The notes: generated by a model not told the origin, from the sequence alone. A stretch of DNA of 64,000 bases from Sulfurimicrobium sp963741495 (GCA_963741495.1 CAVUID010000011.1:186001-250000), one strand, 5' to 3'; positions 43,024 to 52,663 are shown, counted from the stretch's first letter. Program-made: numbers and translations.

Positions 43024-44391
43024 ATGACTCATGCAGAACTGGCCGCTGAAACGCCCAAGTGGCGTGCAAAGCTGTTGTTGGGATTGCATGTCTTCGCTAC
43101 TTTGGCTGTTTCGGCCTGGCTTGGTTATCAGGGGAATGTGCTTGGACTCGCCCAGGGCTGGGTGCTTTGGTGGGTATCGGCTTTTTTACTGCTGATCGCC
43201 GCGCCCTGGAAGCCCATTTTCACCCTGGGTGTGTATGTATTGCTGGCATATGGTACGCCGCGCTATGGACCCCAGTACGAGGGCTTGCTCATGCTTCATG
43301 CCCTGGACTGGTCGGTGGTGTTGTCACTGACCGGTTGGCTTGCCTGGCGCGGGCGAGCAGCAACGAGCAGCACTAGCAGTAACTGGCTGATGTTTGTCCT
43401 GTTGACCTTTGTCGGCTGGGTGTTTCTGAGCACCGTGCTTGCTCTTCGTGCGGGCTATCCCTGGCAGCCTCTTGCGGAACACAATCCCACCGTATTTTTG
43501 CATGCCTTGGTTCTTGCCTGGATTGCAGCAGGAATTCTGCGGTGGCGCAGTGCTTCCTGGCAATTACCCTTGTTTGCGGCGCTGGCGGTGGCTATTAACG
43601 CGCTTGCGCAAGGAAAGGGCGTGTATCTGGAGGGGGATATAGCCTTTCTGAGCGTTGTGGTTTTGCCTCTGGTTCTGGTGGGCATCTGGATTGCGCCAAA
43701 TTGGCTAATGCGAGGCGGCTACCTGTTGGCCTCTGCCGGGTTGTTCTATGTCGCGCTGCTGGCGCAGAATCGCGCGGCGGCGGTGGGCGCTGCTGCCGCA
43801 CTTTTCGTGGTTTGGTGGCATTTGCGATATAGATGGCGGGTTCTGGTGATTGCGCTCCCAGTCCTTGTTGCAAGCCTTTTTTTACTTGCGCCGGAAGGCT
43901 ATGTTGATCGCTTCCGGGTGCTGTGGGATCGGGAAGCCCAGCATGAAACCGCGTCGCTGGATCGGGCGACTGTCGATGAGCGCCTGCTGTTATGGAAAGC
44001 CGGCTGGCAAATGGCCAAGCATAAGCCCTGGGTGGGCGTTGGCGCGGGCAACTACCCGACTGCCATCGTTTTTTATCTCCCCCGCATGTATCAGGGAATG
44101 GTGACGCATAATAGTTTCATCCAGATTTTGGCGGAAACAGGGTTTCCAGGTCTAATACTCTACAGTGGCTTGTTCCTGGCAACACTGGTGATGCTGCAAA
44201 GAAACATCCGCCAGGCCAAAGATCCCCGGCATCGATCTGCGGGAATTGCTGTTCAGTCTGCGCTGGCAGCTTACCTGGTTGCGGGAATTTTCATCAGCCG
44301 GCATGACCTGGTTTTTGGCTATATTCTGATCGGCATGGCGATTGCGCTATGTGTGCCCAGTGTGTCGGTAAAGTTTACAACACGATCATGA
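43024..44391 (+). CDS. O-antigen ligase / Wzy-like polysaccharide polymerase
   Basis: A 455-residue membrane protein with about 12 hydrophobic helices and one large periplasmic loop. The Wzy_C/O-antigen-ligase core lies late: LLLWKAGWQMAKHKPWVGVG, AGNYPTAIVFYLP and MVTHNSFIQILAETGFPGLI. Such proteins join or ligate lipid-linked sugars at the periplasmic face. A GAGGG ribosome site favours the ATG at 43024 over upstream GTG 42994 and ATG 43009. Next to PEP-CTERM genes it may be the exosortase-linked O-glycosylation or EPS ligase. The substrate is not shown. Confidence 0.85.
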   Translation: MTHAELAAETPKWRAKLLLGLHVFATLAVSAWLGYQGNVLGLAQGWVLWWVSAFLLLIAAPWKPIFTLGVYVLLAYGTPRYGPQYEGLLMLHALDWSVVLSLTGWLAWRGRAATSSTSSNWLMFVLLTFVGWVFLSTVLALRAGYPWQPLAEHNPTVFLHALVLAWIAAGILRWRSASWQLPLFAALAVAINALAQGKGVYLEGDIAFLSVVVLPLVLVGIWIAPNWLMRGGYLLASAGLFYVALLAQNRAAAVGAAAALFVVWWHLRYRWRVLVIALPVLVASLFLLAPEGYVDRFRVLWDREAQHETASLDRATVDERLLLWKAGWQMAKHKPWVGVGAGNYPTAIVFYLPRMYQGMVTHNSFIQILAETGFPGLILYSGLFLATLVMLQRNIRQAKDPRHRSAGIAVQSALAAYLVAGIFISRHDLVFGYILIGMAIALCVPSVSVKFTTRS

Positions 44392-44432
44392 TTTGCGATA
44401 AAAAAGGACAGGAAGCCAACGATCACGGGATA

Positions 44433-44449
44433 AGGCATGTTTATTGCTT
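44433..44449 (+). promoter_or_regulatory. Sigma-54-type -24/-12 promoter upstream of the PEP-CTERM gene
   Basis: AGGCATG (-24) and TTGCTT (-12) have GG (44434-44435) and GC (44446-44447) exactly ten bases apart, the strict sigma-54 spacing. The same words recur before the decayed PEP-CTERM gene at 52647-52663. The distance to the ATG at 44647 is long, about 200 bases, because a palindromic repeat sits between. In Zoogloea the PrsK/PrsR/RpoN system drives PEP-CTERM genes; that this site is used is inferred. Confidence 0.55.
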
Positions 44450-44480
44450 TCAGTCGCGTGGGTCGATTAAGTACAAACTA

Positions 44481-44611
44481 AGGAAGCGCTGATTTATTCC
44501 GCGGACCCGTCATTGCGAGCGTAGCGAAGCAATCTCGATTCTGGATAATCAAAAGTTACAGATTGCTTCGTCGCTTCGCTCCTCGCAATGACGAATAAAT
44601 CAGCACTTCCC
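44481..44611. repeat. Nested palindromic repeat with CGTCATTGCGAG core
   Basis: The outer arms GGAAGCGCTGATTTATTC (from 44482) and GAATAAATCAGCACTTCC enclose an inner dyad, CGTCATTGCGAG (44508) / CTCGCAATGACG (to 44593), and GAAGCAATC / GATTGCTTC. Repeats of this kind are scattered in many proteobacterial genomes. A related copy is at 59590-59769. This one separates a sigma-54-type promoter from the PEP-CTERM gene and would form a large hairpin in the leader RNA. Confidence 0.85.
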
Positions 44612-44646
44612 TAAATATTAGTGATATGAAAACGGGGATAAGAAAA

Positions 44647-45369
44647 ATGAAAAAAATGTTCGTGGCGGCTTCTCTGTTCGTGACGTCAGTCGCTTCACCT
44701 GTGTTTGCCGCACCCATTGTCTATGAGGGGGTGCTTGCGCCTAATGAGACAGTCAGTCGATCTGACTCGATATCCGGTGGTGGCTTCCTTGATCTTGGCC
44801 TGCCATCAGAAATCGATTTCTGGAGTTTTTACGGCGTAGCAGGAAGCGCGGTAACGATCCGGGCGGATCGCCTGGACCCCGATGTGGATCTTATCTTCAG
44901 CCTTTACTCTGGCACCACAAGCGTCGACAGTGCCACTTCATTTGTTTACAACGCCAACGCATGGGGTGGGATGATACGTCTGGCAACACGGGATGATGAA
45001 ATCGACAGTTCCGACCCGAGTTCACCCAATTATCGCTCGCCTGGTGGAGACCCGTTGCTCAGCCCCACCGTTGCTTCTTCATCGCCAGACTTGCTCGATA
45101 ATTTTGGCCCAGCGAATAGCTGGTATTCAGCCTTGACTGCGACGGGCTACTATACGATTGCAATTGGTGGGGCACGAATACTTAATCCGGATGGGAGCCG
45201 GCTTGGCGGTAGTCGTGACGTGGGTCCTTACGGTTATACCCTCACCATTGGCGGCAATTCGGCGGCGCCGCAAAACACCGTTCCCGAACCTGCAACTCCA
45301 TTATTGCTTGGCGTGGGGCTTGTTCTTTTGTTCACGGCAAGTCGGCGTAAGGCTTTCTCTGGCGCCTAG
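44647..45369 (+). CDS. PEP-CTERM sorting-domain protein
   Basis: A 240-residue exported protein. It has a signal peptide (MKKMFVAASLFVTSVASPVF) and a beta-rich body of the pre-peptidase C-terminal type (EIDFWSFYGVAGSAVTIRAD, DPDVDLIFSLYSG). The C-terminal sorting tail is VPEPATPLLLGVGLVLLF followed by Arg/Lys residues (SRRKA). Exosortase cuts near the PEP motif and exports the protein, usually linked to exopolysaccharide. ATG 44647 is preferred; an in-frame ATG at 44626 lacks a ribosome site. It is convergent with the VanZ gene, and their stop codons overlap. Confidence 0.9.
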   Translation: MKKMFVAASLFVTSVASPVFAAPIVYEGVLAPNETVSRSDSISGGGFLDLGLPSEIDFWSFYGVAGSAVTIRADRLDPDVDLIFSLYSGTTSVDSATSFVYNANAWGGMIRLATRDDEIDSSDPSSPNYRSPGGDPLLSPTVASSSPDLLDNFGPANSWYSALTATGYYTIAIGGARILNPDGSRLGGSRDVGPYGYTLTIGGNSAAPQNTVPEPATPLLLGVGLVLLFTASRRKAFSGA

Positions 45370-46865
45370 TGATTTTTTCCCTCAATATCGCGCAGAGACT
45401 TTGGCACGTTATTGAAATGTGAGCGCTTGGGGAGTCGTTGGTGCAGGGTGAGCACGATGCCATAGCCAACAAGACCACCCAGTGTTTCAATCGCCCAGTC
45501 TGTCCCGTCTGCAAATTTTCCCGGCAGCAGCAATTGGCCCACTTCGACCAGTGCGGCCAACGCTGTTATGAATATCCAGAATGCAATGCTGGCGGGGGCC
45601 CGGTAGCTATAATGCTTGATCTGTAGCCTGGCCAAAGCCAGGAAAATACCAACTGGCGCAAAGAAGAGCAGTTTATGCAACACTTCGGTCGCTGCCCGAT
45701 ACTCGGTTCCATAGTAGTAGATTTCAAATGGCGCGCGCGCCAGGGCAGCCTGAACACGTTCACGCACAAATGCCCGTTCGATATGGAAGTCGAATGGATA
45801 CCAGAATACCAGCGTTATGATGAGTCCCCAGACCATGGCAGCGCCCACCCATAGCCACGGAGCCATATTGAAGCGCGATGGGGAGAATGGCTTGGCTTGT
45901 ACAGGGTCTATGCTGTCCCGGCGCCAGATTCCTGTAAGCCATAGACCTGTGCCGATTCCCATTACGCCGGTAATGATGTCCGATGAGTCTGTGACTCTCG
46001 TGTAGACAAACAACTGCAGAAATTCGAGCAGGATGGGCAGCATTAGCAGGATAGCCATGCCCATCAGTGAGCTTTTACGTCTCGACATTTGCCAAAAAAA
46101 TCCAACGGGCACCCATACCAGAATGTCAGTAAAGTGGTTGTATAAGGCTTGCACAGGATTGGCGAAGGTGTATGAAAATGGAATGAGCAGGACTCTGCCT
46201 TGCTGCCACTTGTGATAAATTTCCACCGGGCTGATAGTCAGGTCGAGAGGGAGCAGGTTGTAGGCAAAAAAGAAAAACAGGTACAGGTAGTTCACCCGCC
46301 CAAATACATCCAGAGGTTCTCTTGCGTCACGCCAGGTGGCGAGCCAGGCGATTACTCGATCTCCTGCCATCCAGCAGGCCGCAATGCCAATAATTGCGCC
46401 AATGCCTTCAGCAAAAATATCATTCAGGGACACAGTGCGAGGCGGGAAAAAGATCTGGGTGAACTCGATGCCAATGCTTAGGCCCACACAGGCCACAAGC
46501 ACGAAGAAGCTTGCGGCAATCCGCCAGAAAGTGCTTTTTCCGTACCAAAAAACGCATAGCCAGATGAATGCCAGGGGAATGAACAGCAGAATGTTTGCCA
46601 CCCAGTCGGCGCGAGATCCAATCCCCAGATTGAGATAGCGAATGTTGCGAAAAAGTGCCCAGGCTTCTTCCCACGCGTGCGGATGGAATTGCAGCGGCAC
46701 CAGGCTGCCGTAAATGACAAAGATCGTATATGCAAATGCGGGTAACAGCAGGAAGTAACACATCCAGGTGCGATCCAGTTCGCCCGGATCAGAAACCTGA
46801 TTGGGCTGCGCCGGTCTGTTCGAACCCGGCTTTGGTGTGATTTGCATGTCAGACATGACGGTCAT
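45366..46865 (-). CDS. Membrane protein with two VanZ-like domains
   Basis: A 499-residue inner-membrane protein with about ten helices and two VanZ-like units. The first has ADWVANILLFIPLAFIWLCV, then IGIEFTQIFFPPRTVSLNDI. The second has TEVLHKLLFFAPVGIFLAL and VEVGQLLLPGKFADGTDWAI. VanZ-like proteins are frequent in exosortase/EPS clusters, where their role is unknown; the name comes from a teicoplanin-resistance gene. It follows the RND exporter gene by 20 bases on the same strand, so it likely ends that operon. Confidence 0.87.
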   Translation of the reverse strand: MTVMSDMQITPKPGSNRPAQPNQVSDPGELDRTWMCYFLLLPAFAYTIFVIYGSLVPLQFHPHAWEEAWALFRNIRYLNLGIGSRADWVANILLFIPLAFIWLCVFWYGKSTFWRIAASFFVLVACVGLSIGIEFTQIFFPPRTVSLNDIFAEGIGAIIGIAACWMAGDRVIAWLATWRDAREPLDVFGRVNYLYLFFFFAYNLLPLDLTISPVEIYHKWQQGRVLLIPFSYTFANPVQALYNHFTDILVWVPVGFFWQMSRRKSSLMGMAILLMLPILLEFLQLFVYTRVTDSSDIITGVMGIGTGLWLTGIWRRDSIDPVQAKPFSPSRFNMAPWLWVGAAMVWGLIITLVFWYPFDFHIERAFVRERVQAALARAPFEIYYYGTEYRAATEVLHKLLFFAPVGIFLALARLQIKHYSYRAPASIAFWIFITALAALVEVGQLLLPGKFADGTDWAIETLGGLVGYGIVLTLHQRLPKRSHFNNVPKSLRDIEGKNH

Positions 46866-46885
46866 CCGGGTAAACGGATAGTCAC

Positions 46886-49193
46886 TTAAACTGCCGCCAG
46901 TCGATGGCGAATCTTCAATCTGCTCCAGAGCACGATCAGGGCCGGCAGCAGGAGCAATTCCAATAATTGCCCGGCCAGCAGGCCAGTGGCGGTGAGCAGG
47001 CCGAAATGCGAGGTTGGCTGGAAGCTTGAACTGACCAGCAACATGAACTGGGCTACCAGCAGAATCGAGATGGCAACCACGGCGCGTCCAGAGGCTTCAA
47101 AACTGCGTGCCAGGGAGAAAACGACGCCGCGGCCTTTGCGTCGTCGCTCGAGGTAGTTGTGAAAAAAGTGGATGGTGTCATCCACAGTAATGCCGAGCAC
47201 AACACTGGCGATCAGGACCGTGGCCATGTCCAGGTGAATGCCCGTTGAACCCATTACGACAAAAATAAAAACGAGCGGGGCCAGATTGGGCAGCATGCTG
47301 ATGACGGCGGCTGGAACGGAGCGCCAAAGAATAAGCATGATCAGAAAGATCTGGCCGAAAGCTCCCATGAAACTGTGTTTCTGGCCGACCACCAGAAGAT
47401 CTTCCTGGTCCGAAAACAGGCGGCCGCTACCGGCAATTTGCCATGTGATGCCAGGCGCCTTGATTGTTGCCAGGTGCGCTTCGATCTTTTCAATCACGTC
47501 CTGGATGGCATTGGCGCCATGCACATTCACGTTGAGCAGGATGCGGGTGCGCTGGTATTCGCCGTTGACCAATTCCTGCAAGTCCCTGCCGTCATAAATC
47601 AGCAGCAACTGGCTGAGCAATTTATTGTTGTGCGGGAGGGTGCGAGCAGATGCATCTTCACCGCTGAACGCCCAGTTCATTTCTTCCACAATGTCCATCA
47701 TTGACATGGCGCGGTCAACTTCCGGCAACGCTTCTGCCCAATCCTGCACGGATTTAAGCAGTTTCAGGCGATCTGCATCCTTGAATGCATCCCGGCCTGG
47801 GCCATCGACGACAATTTCCAATGCAGTGACGCCAACCAGGCGTTCTTCGATCATTTCTGTGGATTGTGTGAGCGGGTGAGATGCGTTGAAAAATTTGAGC
47901 AGATCAGACTCGGTTTGTACCTTGTAGATTTGCGGGATGGCCAGGACCATCAAAATGGCGATTCCCCCCGCAACCCAGACGGCGTAGCGCATGCCAAAGC
48001 TTGCCAGGCTATAGGAGATGCGTTTGGTCCAGGCAAAGCCGCTACTTTTTTTCGGCCAGGGGCCACGGTCATATTTAACCAGCAGAGGGGGGATCAGGTA
48101 GATCACCACCAGGTAAATCATCAAAGTCCCAAAGGCGCTGACCACGCCAAATACCTGTACGGGCGGGATCGGCACCAGCACCAGGCTGATCATGCCTGCC
48201 GCAGTGCTCAGCATGTTGAACATGGCAGGTTTGTGCATGAATTGAACTGCGAAGATGACGCGTTTGGGCCTGCGAAACCCGGCGTTGCGCATGCGTTGCA
48301 AAGCTGCATAAAGATGCAGCATATTGCCTATGGTGTAGGCGGAAAGCAGGGTGGGGACCATGGCTGTGACCAATGTGTAGGGCTTGCCCAGTGCCGAGAT
48401 TAGCGCCACACAGCTGACCGTCACGGTGCTCATGGCTATGGCGCCGATGATGATTGGCGGGAGCCGGCCCACGACCCACAGCAGCAACAGCAGGCCCAGA
48501 ACCACTACCAGCGGGGTGAACAGGATGCTGTCATGCAGCATGGAGCGCATTTCAGCTGCGTCCAGCGCGACCGGGCCGGCCACGGCAACCAGTTTTTCGG
48601 CCAGGTTTTCGGCCTTTACCGACTCGTGCAGCGCCGCTTCAATGGCCGTACGCTGGCGGCTTTCATTCAGTTTGTTTGTGCGTACGATGAGTGCCAGTGA
48701 AGAACCGTCTTTCGATGCCAGCCAGCCGGGTACGAAGCGATCCTGCAGGACATGGGCTTTGCGTTCTTCTGCCGTGGTGTCGTCCAGTTTTTCCGGATCG
48801 ATCAGGCGTTCGACCGTGAAACCCTCTGCACTGCTGGCGATATGGTCGACATTGGTGATGGAGAAAACCCGCTCCACGTCCGGAATTTTTTCCATGCGCC
48901 GGCTGACCCGGTCAATGGCCGCAAGAAACTCTCTTTGAATACAGGTCGCTCCCGGTGAAGAGGGCAATGAGGATTTCATCGCTTGGAAATTCCGTGCGTA
49001 GTTGCCTTTCCAGAACAGAGGCTGGTGAATCCTTGGGGAAGTACAGCTCGGGTGCGTTATTGAATTCCAGGCGCAGCAGGAAGGCGCCTGCCACCAGGTG
49101 AATCAGGGCGATTAAAGCGATGGCGGTATTCAGGCCGAGCAGCCTGGGCTGCATCAGCTTTCTGAGAAAGTCATCCATGGCAAGTTTTAGCAT
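46886..49193 (-). pseudogene. RND/MMPL-family exporter, split by a frameshift
   Basis: Two overlapping frames give one protein of about 768 residues. The first 90 residues (from 49193) contain the first helix LGLNTAIALIALIHLVAGAF and stop at 48912. The rest runs from about 48938 in another frame. It has the periplasmic loop and two membrane blocks with SSD-like signatures: IPPVQVFGVVSAFGTLMIYL, then SVVLGITVDDTIHFFHNYLE, which holds the RND acidic pair. One extra base at about 48928-48938 breaks the frame (SDLYSKEF expected). With a LolA-like protein and a barrel upstream it probably exports a lipid or hydrophobic product. It may be intact if the base is an error. Confidence 0.82.
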
Positions 49194-49240
49194 GCTTGCG
49201 CCGGCATCGGTTTGAAAGGGTCAGCCACAGTTATGAGCAA

Positions 49241-50557
49241 TCAGAATTTTGCCTGCCAGCCGAGTGCGATCAGGTCATTTTTCTCATAATAACCACCCAG
49301 GGTCTGCGTTGCGCCACTGAACAGATGCGCAGCCAGATAGATTTCATGCTGGTCAAAGCCAAGATAGGCGAGTTTGGGGTTCAGGTAAAAATCGCGTTTA
49401 TCAAGTCCGGCTGAAAACCGCAGGTTGGCGCGCCAGTTTCCAGAGGCAAAGGTGTGCTCAAGTTCGCCATTGAAATTGTAGAATTCATCCCGGTCCAGAA
49501 TCGGTGCATTGGTGAGGGTTTTGTGGCCTGCCAGCTGCAAGGTGACACGGGTTTCTCCATCGCCAGGGAAGAATTCGGAACCCAGCACGAGATCAAATGC
49601 CGGCTCGGTCTGATACTGGAATGTGTTGGTGGTAACTGGCACATCGCTGCTCCAGGCCGCTTCCATGCGCCATGTCGCGCCCCATTTCTGAGCTTCCAGT
49701 TCGCCGCCGACGATCCAGCTGAAAGGATGGACGCCCGTCAGCATGCCAGGCGACACCCGGTAATAAGGCTGTGATTGGCGTACTCTTTGCAGGCTGAGGC
49801 CGTAGTCGAGCTTGCCGCCGGAATGAGTCAGGCGGACGCCGCCACCGCCGCTGCCATATTTTTCTTCGCGCACCTGGGCGCCGATGATGCCCGGCACGCT
49901 ACCAATGCCAAGCAGGCGGCCATTGACCGTATCCAACGGGTTCCAGACACTGTTCCCATCGGGCAGTACGGCGGATTCGAACGCCGGAAGCCATACCGCG
50001 TCGATCTTGTCATCGCCCGCGAAATGTTCCATCCGTACAGCCGGTACGGCGCGCCGGCGTTCGGGCAGCTTGTCCAGAATGATGCGGGAGAGATCCACCC
50101 GGCTCATGCGGTCTATCGGCGATATCTCGTCCACCCGGCCCCACAGCACATTCTGTGTTCCGACAGTGATCCGTGTATCCTCACCGCGCCAGCGCAGGTA
50201 GTTTTCCGTGTAATCCAGTTTCGAACTGGAAAAGCCGGGAGAGCCGGATTGCCCATAAGCATCAAAGCGGGCACCCAGTGCGAATTCCCATGCGCCAGAC
50301 TTGCCGTTCGCACTGACGGCGCCATGCAGCAGCGTGTCGCTCGACGCATCCGGGTGATCGGTAAATGCGCCCAGTTCTGCACGCAGATCATCTATCTTGA
50401 TCTTGATTCCACCTTTGTCTGCTTTGCTGCGGGATTTCTTCTTGGTCGTACTGACCTTGGGCCCGTCTTCCAGACTTTGTTCATCAGCGGCGTAGCCTAA
50501 TGATGCAACGCCAAACGCAAGAGAAATGCTTGCCAGACCTGCCATGAAACGTGTCAT
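49241..50557 (-). CDS. Outer-membrane beta-barrel protein (DUF1302-like)
   Basis: A 438-residue exported protein. After a signal peptide (FMAGLASISLAFGVASLGYA) and a short Lys-rich stretch, the body consists of alternating strands: GAWEFALGARFDAYG, LDYTENYLRWRGEDTRITVG, ELEAQKWGATWRMEAAW. It ends in a Phe (GWQAKF), the mark of outer-membrane barrels. RND transporters of the MMPL type are often encoded with a DUF1302-like barrel and a LolA-like protein. It is 47 bases from the exporter gene and 46 from the LolA-like gene. Confidence 0.83.
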   Translation of the reverse strand: MTRFMAGLASISLAFGVASLGYAADEQSLEDGPKVSTTKKKSRSKADKGGIKIKIDDLRAELGAFTDHPDASSDTLLHGAVSANGKSGAWEFALGARFDAYGQSGSPGFSSSKLDYTENYLRWRGEDTRITVGTQNVLWGRVDEISPIDRMSRVDLSRIILDKLPERRRAVPAVRMEHFAGDDKIDAVWLPAFESAVLPDGNSVWNPLDTVNGRLLGIGSVPGIIGAQVREEKYGSGGGGVRLTHSGGKLDYGLSLQRVRQSQPYYRVSPGMLTGVHPFSWIVGGELEAQKWGATWRMEAAWSSDVPVTTNTFQYQTEPAFDLVLGSEFFPGDGETRVTLQLAGHKTLTNAPILDRDEFYNFNGELEHTFASGNWRANLRFSAGLDKRDFYLNPKLAYLGFDQHEIYLAAHLFSGATQTLGGYYEKNDLIALGWQAKF

Positions 50558-50603
50558 GTTCTTGTCCTGAGATATTGAAGCACTGCAAATGTATGTACCA
50601 GAA

Positions 50604-51434
50604 TCATGGGCGATATGCTTCTTCGGCGCTCTCGTCCTCCAGCAATTGCGTGGTAAACAGGCGTGCCGGTAAACGGCGATCGTAAAGGACCTTCTCTACG
50701 CTCAGGCGGGTTTGATGTTCATTGCCCAAGTCCGTCAACGTGCTGTCCAGTACCGTCCAGTATGCCTGGATTTTTTCCCGCTTCGTGACCAGCAAACGTT
50801 TGCTGGGCTGGTCTTCCCGCTTTTCAAAGAAATCGATACGCAAAGGAAGCAAGGTTGTCGTATCGATCCAGCTGATCCGCTTGCTATAGACGGAGTTGCC
50901 GGGTTTGACCGGGATGCTTTCCAGCACCTCGCAGGCAACGCCCCCAATGTTTTCTCGACCAATGACGCGATGCGTGTCCATAGTCACTTTGCGATCGCGC
51001 AAATCTTCATAGTAGTAATCTGAATTGACAAACCGACCGCCTTTTCGATTCGAGTCGATCCGGCGTACTCGCTCCATGGCGGGGAGATATATCCACTGGT
51101 TGGAATCGCCGTCGGCAAGATCGATGGTCAGCAAACCGGTCCCTTCAATGTCCGCCGGTTCGGTAAAGCGGATAAGCGTGGCGACTTCATTCGCCCTTTC
51201 ATCCTTGCGGTAGGTGATCATTTTGCGGATTCGTGGATTGCGGCCCTTCTCGGTAAGTGTCATGGTCAATGCGGAGGTGGCATCCTTGCCACTGGGCCGG
51301 TCATAAACCCGCTGGGCCAATTGATCCCCGGCTGCGTCAGCCCAGGCTGAGGCAGCCAGAAACAGGCTGCCAAATATCAACATGGCTTGCCGCAAAGTTT
51401 TCAGGCTGATGATTGCAGGTTCTTGACGGTTCAT
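50604..51434 (-). CDS. Outer membrane lipoprotein-sorting (LolA-like) protein
   Basis: A 276-residue periplasmic protein with a signal peptide (AMLIFGSLFLAASAWADAAG). The body is a LolA/LolB-like half-barrel: ALTMTLTEKGRNPRIRKMIT, TGLLTIDLADGDSNQWIYLP, ERVRRIDSNRKGGRFVNSDY and a VLDSTLTDLGN end. These proteins carry lipids or lipoproteins across the periplasm. The ATG at 51434 has a GAGGGGAAAG ribosome site; the longer frame upstream overlaps the ThiF gene. With the RND protein and the barrel it makes an export triad. Confidence 0.87.
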   Translation of the reverse strand: MNRQEPAIISLKTLRQAMLIFGSLFLAASAWADAAGDQLAQRVYDRPSGKDATSALTMTLTEKGRNPRIRKMITYRKDERANEVATLIRFTEPADIEGTGLLTIDLADGDSNQWIYLPAMERVRRIDSNRKGGRFVNSDYYYEDLRDRKVTMDTHRVIGRENIGGVACEVLESIPVKPGNSVYSKRISWIDTTTLLPLRIDFFEKREDQPSKRLLVTKREKIQAYWTVLDSTLTDLGNEHQTRLSVEKVLYDRRLPARLFTTQLLEDESAEEAYRP

Positions 51435-51558
51435 CTTTCCCCTCGTTTCCTCGCACTGGTGTAAAGATTCAAGTCTGGCAATAAATTTTACCGTACTCGC
51501 GATATTTCCAGTCATGAAATGCGCATGGAATAGGCAGTGGTCTATGGGGCGTAAAGTA

Positions 51559-52431
51559 TCATGCTTGCCCGCCGGCTTTCTCAAGCCGTTTTTTCGCTAT
51601 AAAACTCTTCAATCGCTGCACAGGGTTGCGGTTGCCCCACCATAGCCGGCGGTGATGGAAGCGATTGAGACGGGCATCCAGATAGGTGTACCAGGGGACC
51701 AGTTCCAGTTCCTGCGGATGCAACAGGCCAAGCACCGCCTGAGTGGTAATGAAACCCGCGCACAGCTTGCAGCCGGCAATCGAACTCGGCCCCTTGCGCG
51801 CCTTCAGATTGATTGATTTCGGGTCCAGATACTGGAGGTGATGCATCTCCGGCGCGAAGCCCAGGACAAACTGGATGATTTTTTCCTCCTCGCTCATTTC
51901 TGGTGAGATGGCAAAGTAATCGTCATAGGACATGCCTCCCGGACCGAATGCCAACACCCCCGCCCCCAGTCCCAGCGGTACGGCAGCCACTGTAACCAGC
52001 CCACGTGCTGTGGCTGAATTGATCAGCAGTGGGTGTATGTCTACGGCGAACACATCTACCCCGTCTACAACCAGATCCACGTTGGAAAGAAATTCGTCGA
52101 TATTTTCCGAATTAATGCCATTGTCGAAAATCTTTACACGTAATTCGGGGTTGATCTCAAGTGCGTATTCCAGCATCACCTCAATCTTGCGGCGACCCAG
52201 TGTGCGGGTGTTGGCCCCGTACTGCCGGTTGAAGTTGGCTTGCTCAAATTCATCGAACTCGGCAATGTGAAACCCGCCCACCCCGGCGCGTACCAGGCTG
52301 ATGAGATAATCGCCTCCAACCCCGCCCATGCCGGCAATGGCTACCGTGGACTGGCGCAGACGTGCATGTTCGTCGGTGCTGACGATCCCAAGATTGCGGC
52401 TGAAGGCACTGTCATAATCAAACTCAGTCAT
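51559..52431 (-). CDS. ThiF/MoeB/HesA family E1-like adenylating protein
   Basis: A 290-residue protein with the E1-like Rossmann core: VAIAGMGGVGGDYLISLVRA (residues 30-49), then DEFEQANFNRQYGANTRTLG and DLVVDGVDVFAVDIH. A later IAGCKLCAGFITTQAVL gives a C-x-x-C pair. Relatives adenylate the C-terminus of a ubiquitin-like carrier or an amino acid. No carrier protein is seen next to it, so the substrate is open. It begins the operon that contains the LolA-like, barrel, RND and VanZ genes and is divergent from the decayed PEP-CTERM gene. Confidence 0.85.
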   Translation of the reverse strand: MTEFDYDSAFSRNLGIVSTDEHARLRQSTVAIAGMGGVGGDYLISLVRAGVGGFHIAEFDEFEQANFNRQYGANTRTLGRRKIEVMLEYALEINPELRVKIFDNGINSENIDEFLSNVDLVVDGVDVFAVDIHPLLINSATARGLVTVAAVPLGLGAGVLAFGPGGMSYDDYFAISPEMSEEEKIIQFVLGFAPEMHHLQYLDPKSINLKARKGPSSIAGCKLCAGFITTQAVLGLLHPQELELVPWYTYLDARLNRFHHRRLWWGNRNPVQRLKSFIAKKRLEKAGGQA

Positions 52432-52646
52432 AGAAGGCCCCTTGATATAGAAGAGTGACAGGGAAGCGTCTATACATGGTCACTCGTGGATATGAGAAAT
52501 GCAAGAGTCTTAACCGGCCGTGCTGCAGGAGATATGAAGATGTCTTAAATTGAGAGCATGAGATTTTGTCGAAAAATTTTACATATGGTTTTGTTGGTTA
52601 TGACGAGTTGTTGTTAATGCATTGTTATTTAAGCGCATATTATTCT

Positions 52647-52663
52647 GGCATGTAATGTGCTTA
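52647..52663 (+). promoter_or_regulatory. Sigma-54-type -24/-12 promoter upstream of the decayed PEP-CTERM gene
   Basis: TGGCATG (-24) and GTGCTT (-12) have GG (52648-52649) and GC (52660-52661) ten bases apart. The ATG of the PEP-CTERM gene is 64 bases downstream. It has the same GGCATGT...TGCTT pattern as the site at 44433-44449. Confidence 0.6.
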
